Assembly (NCBI GenBank): GCA_028673005.1
Contig: CM054113.1
Location: 65,672,850 to 65,736,849, forward strand
DNA from: Tanypteryx hageni
Lineage: Eukaryota; Arthropoda; Insecta; Odonata; Petaluridae
Direction: 5' to 3'
Length of the DNA stretch: 64,000 nt
Under the pieces are notes generated by a model. It did not search any database. It saw only the letters and a list, made by a program, of their open reading frames with translations, and was not told the origin of the DNA. How positions within the stretch are numbered: position 1 is the stretch's first letter; each line of letters starts with the position of its first letter. This document shows, piece by piece, positions 32,171 through 41,025 of the stretch. The translations under genes and the position numbers were made by a program.

Positions 32171-32830
32171 CCTGCTTCCCATACTTGGTTTTTCTTTGTA
32201 ATAGCACCTTTCTCTCCCCTCTCCTACTCCCCTACCCATCATGAGACATTCCATTTCCCCTTACTATCCATCCATTGTTACTTCGGCTTATCATTGGAAT
32301 CCCATGGTCAATGATGACGATGTGATTTTCGATCTTTTGTTTTACCAGCAAGCAACATGGACGCAATGGAAAAGTAACATGGGCACGATGGAATTGTCGT
32401 ATACAGTCTACCTTTTCCTTTTTCGACATTTACGTAACAACATCGTAGTCTGTCTCACCAGGATGGGTAAGTTGGTTGAAGTGTTTTGGCTCAAAAAATT
32501 TCAACAAACAATTTATTTAAACATGCAATACACCAAGAAAATTAACAAATGTTTTTATTTATAAGATATACAATAGGAAATACAACAGATAAACAACATA
32601 TTGTTGCTAGGATACATTTTCAAAACCCCGCGAAATACTACAAAAGAAGGTCGAAAATCGCAACAACACGGCAGACCCTGGGATTCCAAAGCTGTTCCGT
32701 TACTCCTAACTTCCCTCCTCACACTCCCTTTCTCCCTCCCCACTCTTTCCCTCCGTATATATGCTGCGCTATTCTTATCCTGAAGATGACATTTTAACAT
32801 GTCGAAATCATGATCAAAATAAAAGTATTT
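32171..32830 (+). mobile_element. Probable Penelope 3' region
   Basis: The sequence follows the GIY-YIG fragment directly and contains no other frame with motifs. It includes 'ttatcctgaagatgacatt' and 'aacatgtcgaaatc', the kind of sequence found near the 3' end of Penelope elements (see the hammerhead candidate). The true end of the element was not located. Confidence 0.45.
32780..32818 (+). ncRNA. Possible degenerate hammerhead-ribozyme core
   Basis: CTGAAGA (fits CUGANGA) at 32780-32786, a 5-bp stem GACAT/ATGTC (32788-32792 with 32799-32803) and GAAA at 32804-32807 are in hammerhead order. 'TCATGATC' after it could form a short stem III. Stem I pairing is poor and one base is bulged in stem II. 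Penelope elements are known to carry type I hammerheads, which motivates the call; it may be inactive or a coincidence. Confidence 0.3.
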
Positions 32831-32914
32831 TAAGTGGAAATATAAATACAGATTTTCTTATTTTAGAAGACAGTAAATGGTGATTTTTTTATTTTAAACA
32901 AATTGAGAAAATGT

Positions 32915-33072
32915 GCACAATGAGACAGAATACTGAAATGATTGACAAAAAACGGTCTCTAGGTGCTTTCATTTAGGAGTAGGCATGTCACACAGGTAGA
33001 CATGCCACAACAAGAAAACATACACAACAAGACAGAATACTAAATTGATTGGCAAAAGAAGTCTATCTGCTT
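32915..33072. repeat. Two-unit tandem duplication, period about 106 bp
   Basis: 'acaatgagacagaatactgaaatgattgacaaaa' style sequence at 32918 recurs at 33024 ('acaacaagacagaatacta', 'aattgattggcaaaa'), with 'ctctaggtgctttc' versus 'tctatctgctttcc' after it. Confidence 0.65.
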
Positions 33073-33454
33073 TCCTTCGATTGTAGGTTGTCATCCTAAA
33101 GTAGCTCGCACCAAATTGTACAAAATGTTGAGGTTTTTAAATATGCTCTTTACTCAGCTCCACTTGAGAGTGCCATCAATCTATCTGATTTCGTTTAGGA
33201 GAAATGAGCGCATCAGACAGATGGGCCAACTGAATAAATAAGCGAATTTTAAAAAACGCTAAAAATATGCAGCTATGATATTTTTGGAAAGGATTTATGT
33301 GAATGATGGTTCTTTTATAGTATCAATGTAGTACATACAGTAGATAGAGGATCTTTTTATAGGTATAATATGAGATGACTTATGATTTCCTTTATTATCT
33401 TTGAGTATTGTTCCTATATATGCAATATTGCATATTCAACTAAAAAAAGGTGTA

Positions 33455-33625
<171 letters not shown>

Positions 33626-33829
33626 TTATATACTGACGTTCCTTACAGAGGAGGATATAACATACTAGTAAAAGGTGCAAGCATTTCATCTCACCTTGAA
33701 AAAACATTCATTTTTCAGACATATTTCATCATTACAAATATTTTTTTAATTCTAAATATTTCACCTTCGCAGTGATTTTCGTTTTTCCCTAATGTAAAAA
33801 TAGTAGATTAAAACAATCCCCAAACTTTT

Positions 33830-34435
33830 CAATTTTAAGAATTTTATACTTTCTCCATTATGGGGTACTAATGCTACACATTTCTGCCAAATTTTAAAGT
33901 TGTAGTACTTCTAGAAGTGAAATAATATTTTTCCTATTGTTTAAATTTTAAACATTTTAAACGCCGCCGCCGCAATATATTTATGGAGAGATTCAAATGT
34001 TTATTTGTGAAAATGAACTACTCTGTAAATAACTTGAAAATTTCAGCATCCTAGCTCATCCCGTAGTGCCTAAACACTAATCTAATTAGAAACAAAGGTG
34101 TTGAGATGCCCGCATGCATACTAATCTAATTGTTTAAACTTGAAGAATTTTTAACGGCAACACAAATTAAAATATCAAAATTTCTATAATCCCTGTTTCG
34201 TTGTTTTACAAATCCTACCTCTAAAAAAAATTTCACCTCCGTAGCACATTCGGAAATACACAAACCTTAAAAATTTGTTTAAACGATTGCGAATTTTTAG
34301 CGGCCGCATTGTTGCACTTTTTCAAGATTTTCGTTTTTTCTAGTCGGGTTTTCACAAAATCCTACCTAAGAAAAAAATTTCGAATCTCCAGCTCATCTGG
34401 AAGTGCCTAAACATTAGTATCCTCCTGTTATCATT
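33830..34435. repeat. Divergent tandem repeat (satellite-like), about 4 units
   Basis: A module made of 'cctacct..aaaaaaatttc' plus 'agctcatc.ggaagtgcctaaacatta' recurs at about 34020-34085, 34205-34265 and 34350-34425, with an earlier weaker unit near 33885-33920. GC-rich 'cgccgccgccgc', 'aacggcaac' and 'agcggccgc' boxes sit between the units at 33962, 34149 and 34297. The spacing is 145-190 bp. Confidence 0.55.
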
Positions 34436-34589
34436 ATATGGAGAGGGGGGAGGGGGCGGTGGAGAGGGGGCCGAAGAGAGGGAATTACTAAAACCCCTTA
34501 ACCCTTTTCTAATCCCTTTTCCTTGAACCCTAGTGCAAGCGGGTCATCCTTCTCCTCACCTTGCACTGGCGCCCAGTGGTTTTTTTTTT

Positions 34590-35420
34590 ATAGTTTAGAT
34601 TTCCCTCATATTATCTGTCCCACAGCCGTTGATCGGTTAGCCAAGACATCTCTCTTGTCTTTCCATTTCAGCACACAAATCCCCACATCTGACCAATGAT
34701 GGATCAAATCTCCCTTCTTCAACATTTCATTGATCACGTCTTTAGGGTTCTCCCTCCTATTGGCCCTCAAAGTTCCCGTACAATGTTTTTTTGCAGCAGA
34801 TCTTGTGTCAAGCTTACACTATTGTAAAAGTTGTCTATAAAAACACTATTGCCAACATTTTCATAGCCATTGAGTAACTTATGGACAACATTTTCTGTAT
34901 GCCCGTGATCACCTACTTCCCTATCTCCAGACCTAGCATACACAATGAGCTGCAGAACTAAGCCTGAAGGCTCAGTAAGCATGTATATCTTTATTCCATA
35001 CTTATGGCGCTTACCTTTGACGTACTGGCAATAAATGACCCATCCTCACCATAAGACCGTAGACTCATCAATCCCAAGCTCTTTTGAAGGGAGGACAATG
35101 TTATTCATAGCCAATTGAGAGTTGGAACGAAGAGGCCTAATCTTATAAAGTCGATCTACAGGCATGGGATCTTTCTCTCCCCGATTTTCTGAAAAATGGA
35201 GCACCTGAAGGATTCCCATAAACCGATCCCGACTCATACTATTGTCAAAGATTTTTATGTCAAATAATTTTGATTTTTTCCAATATTCAGAAATTCTATT
35301 GATGTGAATAGTTCTCATGTGGAAAAGGAGCCCCAACCACATACTGAATTCTTCCCTGGTCAGCTCCTTCCATGTGGTAATTGGAGCTCTAAGGGAGGGA
35401 TTGTTGAGGGATATATTTTC
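34590..35420 (-). pseudogene. piggyBac transposase, central and C-terminal catalytic part
   Basis: The minus-strand frame 35046-35342 gives 'MWLGLLFHMRTIHINRISEY', 'SMSRDRFMGILQVLHFSENR', 'VDRLYKIRPLRSN' and 'LPSKELGIDESTVLW', the core of DDE_Tnp_1_7 with its first catalytic Asp ('IDES'). Another frame (34767-34982) has 'GLVLQLIVYARSGDRE' and 'VFIDNFYNSVSLTQDLLQK', the 'DNFYTS' region with the second Asp. A third continues with 'CTGTLRANRRENPKD' and 'LKWKDKRDV', where 'KWxDxR' holds the third Asp. The acidic N-terminus is missing. Two or more frameshifts mean a dead gene. It differs from the N-terminal fragment at 16496, and no terminal repeats were identified. Confidence 0.88.
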
Positions 35421-35520
35421 CGCATTTTACTGAGTTTATCTGAAAATTAGATCATAAAATTGGGCATTAGCTAGCAAATTAAAATAACCCTGAGGTGTTT
35501 GTTCACTCGGTGGTACTATC

Positions 35521-35790
35521 TAAGTACGGAAAAAACGTGTATTCACTCATTCATTTACAAAATATCTATTAAATCAGAGTAAATTCACAGAAAATTTTAA
35601 AAATTCAATCAGAACAAAAAACATTAGTTACATATAAAAGTAAATTTAAAAAAATAGATACGTGTTTGCAAATCCTTACATACATAATTAGGGAAATTCA
35701 CAAGTACTATAATAACATTTATTTAGGAGGGAAACAAACAGTTCTCTTTTAAATAAATTGAAACTCTTATTAACAGAGGCAGGCAGTTTA
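35521..35790 (-). mobile_element. LINE family X, copy 2, 3' UTR part
   Basis: This matches 29350-29665 in the same orientation ('ttcactcattcatttacaaa', 'cacagaaaatttt', 'acataattagggaaattcac', 'tactataataacatttattt'). It is interrupted by the TTAA-flanked element and resumes at 37393. Confidence 0.85.
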
Positions 35791-35794
35791 TTAA

Positions 35795-37388
35795 CCCCTC
35801 AAGCCTGGAGGAGATTTATTAAATCCCATCCGTCCGGCCGGATGAGGTTTTTAAATTTTCACGATTGCGTTGCAAAAACGTTCGAAAATATTAAAATAAT
35901 CATAACTTGATAAGTTTTTTCTTGATTTTTCTGAATTTTTTTTGTGGATTTATGAAAAACATGAAATTTGTAAATATCTATTTTGCTTATAATATTTTAC
36001 ATGGTGAAAAGTTTTACGCATCTTAACTTTTTCATGTCTAGACTAGAAATTTTTAAGTAAATGTAGTATTATGGATTTATTAAAAGATGATTTATTTATA
36101 ATATAAACGTTTTAGTTATACAGTCATCATTCTTAGTCATTACAGAAGTCACATAGAAGAAATGGTTGCATTTCGTCCATTGGAAAGGGAGATATGACGT
36201 TGTATAAAACACGGAAAACTTTAACCTATAGGTCCTTCCCAAATATTTTCAGAAAATTTACACGTGCGTAATTGGATTCAGCAAGAAATGCCTTATAGCT
36301 TAGTAAACACTTCTAGAATCTATTGTGTAAATATATGGAAGAGCTTTTCGTGATTTTTGCTGGAGTGTCCTCTTCTTGCCTACTCGCTTCATCGCTGCTT
36401 TGGCCCTGCTAGCACAACAGCGAAGCACTTATCTGAAGAGGAAAACAGACCTCGTCTTCTTTCAAATGTCAAAGAAAAGGAACCCAATTTGGTGGGTTCC
36501 CTTTCCTCAGGTATTTATGGGTCAACTTTAGAAACCGAAAATCCGTAGGTCCGTGGTAAAAACTAAATTTCTATTACAAAACTAAACGTATATTACATGT
36601 AAACAAATACTTACAAATAGATATACTCAATTCCCCGCAATTTTCGTCGAGATTAAAATAAAATTCTAAAGGTCTTGAAAATTATATGACAGATATTTAC
36701 TTCTTACAAAATTCCTCTCTTTGAGGCGTGGCACTAAATTATCGGAAGAATGTCGGCCTTGGATTTTGAAATCAGCTGTTTTGACGTTGACGCTCTCCTA
36801 TGAAGCGATAAACGAAGGATCGCGCGGTAATGGAAAGGAATGTTTACAGAAATGTTTTTACTCAACCTAATTCCATTCTTCATCAATTGCATTGTAAACA
36901 TTTGTAATAAGCTGTGCATAGACAGACATAAGATGTTTTCCTTTCTTTCTTTACATACCGACGAAGACCTTTGTCGCATGACTTAAACCAAATATCTCCA
37001 CCAGGAAAAAAGAGGAGAAAAAACGTGCTCTCCTTTGAAATGATACACAGTTCCTACATTGCATTTCAAACACCAGGGAAAGGTTCCTTGCTGCATTAAA
37101 AAGCGACTTTTATGCGGAGAAACCATCATATCATATCAAAATTGAAAATTCTATCGCGAAATTCAACGTTGATTATATATTTTTTAAAAGAGAAAAAAAT
37201 ACAGGACAGACATATATAGGAAGTACAATGCTTCTTCTTTCAAAATATGTATAGGTTATTTAGATTTAAAGAAGTCTCTAGCGTCAAAAGATAAAATAAT
37301 TTAGGGCTGCCGCAGGATTTAATAGTACGCCTGACGGCCGATTGGAGTTTTTGGAGGACGTAATAGTATGCCTGAGGGCATTGAGGGG
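35795..37388. mobile_element. piggyBac-type non-autonomous element, 1.59 kb
   Basis: TTAA at 35791-35794 and 37389-37392 flanks exact inverted ends CCCCTCAA / TTGAGGGG. Subterminal motifs ('attaaatcc', 'cgtccggccgg' on the left; 'tttaatagtacgcctgacgg' and 'gtaatagtatgcctgaggg' on the right) repeat between ends. TTAA targets are diagnostic of piggyBac. The uninterrupted LINE copy 1 ('gggcagtttattacac', 29665) supplies the empty site. No transposase frame is recognised inside. Open frames at 36357-36548 (+) and 36734-36979 (-) have no family motifs. Confidence 0.85.
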
Positions 37389-37392
37389 TTAA

Positions 37393-38000
37393 ACATATAA
37401 ATGCCCATTACTTTTGGACCTTTAAATTCAACCTTAGAGCAGTTTAAATACATGCAGATCATCAGTTCTGCATGTGAAGTTGCTATGCACCATTGAATTT
37501 TTCTCAATATTAGAGTTGTTTCTCATAGTGAATAAAATTAAGCAATAAATATACTTTGAAGGGACAGTAAGAAGTTCTAATTCCTTAAAAATTGGATGAC
37601 AGCTGGAATTAATGCTTCTCCCCATAATTGCACATACAAATTTTTTAAATTCAGAATATTGCCTTTAGACGAGGAGAGGAACACTAGAAAACGATTCCAT
37701 ATTTTACAATGGAGTAGAAGTGAGCAAAATAGAACATATTTTGGACATCAATGCTAACGCTATTCTTAAGAACAGAGGCAAGGTAAAAAAGCATAATTTA
37801 GCTTTTTGAACAGATGATCGATGTAACAATTCCAATCAAGACAGGAATATGTGTGCCAAGGAACTTAAATTCCATTGTAGGAATGAGGATATTTTGATTA
37901 GGAATCTGAATATTGAATGGTATTCTGGAAGAGGAGAAGCACACAATCTGGGTTTTATTGCTATTCAGTTTAAGATCATTTAACCAAGTCCTTTGAATAG
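37393..38000 (-). pseudogene. LINE family X, copy 2, reverse-transcriptase C-terminal region
   Basis: The minus strand contains 'KTQIVCFSSSRIPFNIQIPN', 'MEFKFLGTHI', a stretch like 'FYFAHFYSIVKYGIVF' and, at 37434-37625, 'MGRSINSSCHPIFKELELLT' with 'VPSKYIYCLILF'. These correspond to the 'YFAYFHSVLxYGIxFWG ... CR.LFKxLxILPLPSQYI' region of arthropod LINEs. The catalytic palm is absent. Several frame changes; non-functional. It corresponds to 29690-30250 of copy 1. Confidence 0.8.
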
Positions 38001-38445
38001 TGTTACCTTTGTGTTTATGCTCCTGACATAATCACGCTTCATCTCTGAAGTATGACTTTTTCCCACATGGTAAATGGAGGATGTCTAGCTGCTGCGACAA
38101 GTACGGTGGGAGATGAAGATATTCTTGTGGAGGATATAATCCTACAAGAGAAATGATGTCTCATTGATTTTGGCACTGTTTTCAATGATGAAAATGCTAT
38201 CAGTGTTCTGAATTGGCTTGCATGATGCAGTCTCATTTGCAATTCCTACTAATGTTCAAATTGTCATGTACCTTCTTCACTCAATTGTCACCAAGATTCT
38301 ACAGATGGGTACTGCTGGCATTGCAAAAACTGCAATCATCGTCTAGTGCTCGAGAAGGATCATTCTTCATGCTCAGTCACCTACCTTTGAAGACCTTAAT
38401 TTGCTTCATCCATTGTCCTAAAGCAATGAGCATTAATTTGTGTAA
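38001..38445 (+). pseudogene. Possible Merlin/ISXO2-like transposase fragment
   Basis: In shifting + frames the sequence reads 'FNDENAISVLNWLA', 'STDGYCWHCKNCNHRL' and 'SAREGSFFMLSHLPLKTLI'. Merlin/ISXO2 transposases begin with 'F.DEE.AI.WL...GLL', followed by 'DGYRWRCRxCxKxxSxRxGSFFxxSKLPL'. The order and spacing agree, including the paired Cys of the zinc ribbon. The DDE catalytic domain is not found, because LINE X copy 3 follows. Frame breaks and short length keep this tentative. Confidence 0.55.
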
Positions 38446-39390
38446 TAAATTACTATTATACCAACTGTTTTTTGCTGTATGATCTTTGGACAAATAAATT
38501 ATATGATACATTGAATTTTCCAAATTTTCTGTGTATTTTCTCTGATTTAATAGATATTTTGTAAATGAATGAGTGAATACAGATTTTTTCTGTACTTAGG
38601 TTATTTGTAACCATTGCTTTTAATTGGGTTTTGCATGTTGTATGTTTAGAATCGTAGTACTGTAGTTTAATGCCTATCAATCAAAATGTTCGTGTTCTGA
38701 ATATATCTGTAAAACTTCCTTGGATTTTTACTTGAGTCCAAGGTTTTCACTGTATTTTTGATTGGTGTTTGAATGATATTGGTTTATTTGACTATCATGT
38801 TTAAAGTTTATGGTCAAAAGTATTTTCTGTGATAAAATTAATAAATGGATGACTGTTCTTTAAAACCTTAATTGAACTTGAACACATGAGAACACCAGCC
38901 ATTTTAAAAGAAAAGATGTTTCCCCATGTTTTTACCACAAACGGCCAATGGGGAGAGGATACCAAACATTTTATAGGTATGTTCTGAGTCATTCACTTTA
39001 ACCACCCTCCAAGTCTCTTATTGAAAATGTCTTACACCTTTCCCTAAAACAGTTTTTATATAATTCAAAATTTTTCCCTAAATCCCTATCTATAAAAACT
39101 TAATTGAATATTTAATGACAATATAGTAAGTTTTCTTCACATTTTTACATTAAATTATGATTTGAATCTAAACACAAACGAATAATTATCTTGTGTTTGA
39201 ACCTATAGTCCTTAATAATGTAACATCATTTATAAAAACATCAACTGGAAGTTTAAGTTCCATAAATATTAATTTCATTCTGATAATAATATGAAACAAT
39301 TACTGTAAAAGTATATAATATATAAAAACATCAACTGAAAGTTTGTTACAAATATTAATTACATTTTGCTAATAATATGAAATAATTACT
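38446..39390 (+). mobile_element. LINE family X, copy 3 (inverted), 3' UTR
   Basis: The reverse complement matches 28600-29690 in long blocks ('acttccttggattttt', 'aatgatattggttta', 'ctatcatgttt', 'cttaattgaact', 'tccttaataatgtaacat', 'aacatcaactggaagttta'). It includes the double roughly 90-bp block. It lies tail-out relative to copy 2, giving a large inverted arrangement between 28.6 and 39.4 kb. Confidence 0.82.
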
Positions 39391-39609
39391 GTAAAAGTAT
39401 CTATGTCTTTAAAATGAACGGGATTCGTGAAAACACTGAATCACTCGTTTTTTTAAGAGTACTTAATTAAAGTTCCATAAAGAATAACCATCATTTCATC
39501 AACAAGCGGTGTTTAACACATTTATATTGCCGCTAGTCTGGTATTAAAGTTAACTGACATACGTTATGAGAAATAAACATGTACATTATGTAGTTCTATT
39601 TCTGGCCAC
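39391..39609. other. Unassigned spacer
   Basis: No feature recognised between LINE X copy 3 and the RTE block. Confidence 0.4.
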
Positions 39610-39656
39610 TCGGCACCATCATCATTCATCATCATGCTTCTGTCCGAAGACAGGTT

Positions 39657-40974
39657 TTAACTGAATCGCTGCCTCCATTTCTCTCTCTCCCTAGAAGCCT
39701 CTTTTATATCTCTATAAGTATTATATCCCTGCTTTATATTCTCTAATATTCCTATTCTTTTTCTCCCTCTTCCTCTTCTTCCACTAATTTTTCCTTTTAA
39801 GATCGTCCTTTGTAAACACTGTCTTCTCAATATGTGCCCTATCCAATTTGCTTTTCTTTTCCTGATTGTTTTTATTAGCATCCTTTCTTCTCCCACCATT
39901 CCTAATACTTCTTCATTTCTCTTCCTCTCTGTCCATTTCACTTTCATCATTCTCCTCCATATCCACATCTCAAAACTTTCTAAATATTTTTCCTCCTTTC
40001 TCCTTACTGTCCACGTCTCTGCACCATAAAGAGCTATGCTCCATATGTAGCATTTTGCTAATTTCTTCCTTGTTTCTAAATTTATTTTCTTGCTTGTGAG
40101 AAGCTCCTTCTTCTCGTTAAATGCTGCTTTTGCCATTGAAATCCTACTTCTGATGTCCTGTGTACAACTTCCATCCTGCGCTAAAATACTGCCGAGATAT
40201 TTGAAACTACTTACTTGTTCCAATTTTTGGCCATTTACCATTATATTTAATTCTTTATGTTCCTTTGAAACCACCATGACTTTCGTTTTTTCTGCATTGA
40301 TCTTCATTCCATATTGTTGGCCAACCTCCACTAGTCTGTCTGTCATCCTCTGAAGCTCTTTCTCGCCTTCTGCTATTAAGCCCTGATCATCTGCGTATTT
40401 AATGGTGGTAATACTTTCACCTCCTATCTTAAATCCTTTCTCTTCCATCAACGCTTCTTCTGTTATTGTTTCTGCATAAATATTAAATATCACTGGTGAA
40501 ATAGGACATCCCTGCCCCACTCCCCTCCCTATTGAAGTACTTTCTGTTTCTTCTCCTTCAACCCTGACTCTAATCTTTTGATCAAAGTAAAGGTTTTTAA
40601 GCAGTCTTTTATCTTTCCAATCTATTCCTATTTTGTTTAAAATACCCAGCATTTTATCCCATTTCACTTGGTCAAAAGCTTTCTCCCAATCTACAAAACA
40701 AAAATACATATCTTTATTGACTTCTAGAGCTCTTTCTATCATCATCCTCATACATCCTATAGCATCTCTAGTCCCTCTACCTCTTCTGAAACCAAACTGA
40801 TTATCTTGCAGCTCCTTTTCTATTTTACCTTCAATTCTTTTGGTTATTATTCTGGTTAGAACTTTAGCTGTATGAGAAATTAAACTAATAGTTCTGTAAT
40901 CCTTACAACATTTTGCATTGTTCTTTTTCTCCAGTGGTACCATCACAACATCTAAAAAATCTTCAGGCCATATG
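39657..40974 (-). pseudogene. LINE A reverse transcriptase and C-terminal part
   Basis: The open minus frame reaches from 41033, but its first residues belong to the inserted element. From 40974 it reads 'GIWPEDFLDVVMVPLEKKNN', 'CKDYRTISLISHTAKVLTRI', 'DNQFGFRRGRGTRDAIG', 'YFCFVDWEKAFDQVKWDKML' (motif A Asp), 'RGVGQGCPISPVIFNIYAE', 'TIKYADDQGLIAE' (motif C Asp pair), 'FKYLGSILAQDG', 'ALYGAETWT' and 'KANWIGHILRR'. This is the order of RTE/BovB-type proteins. About 440 codons are uninterrupted and the catalytic residues are present. The 5' piece (44272-45712) has frameshifts, so the element is dead. Confidence 0.9.
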
Positions 40975-41025
40975 CCAGTATCATCATCATCATCATAGGT
41001 AATCTGTCCGTAGACAGGTCCGTGA

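Noticed and set aside
36357..36979. Possible gene inside the TTAA-flanked element
   Set aside because: Two short frames on opposite strands lack piggyBac or zinc-finger motifs that I can align. I leave the interior unassigned.
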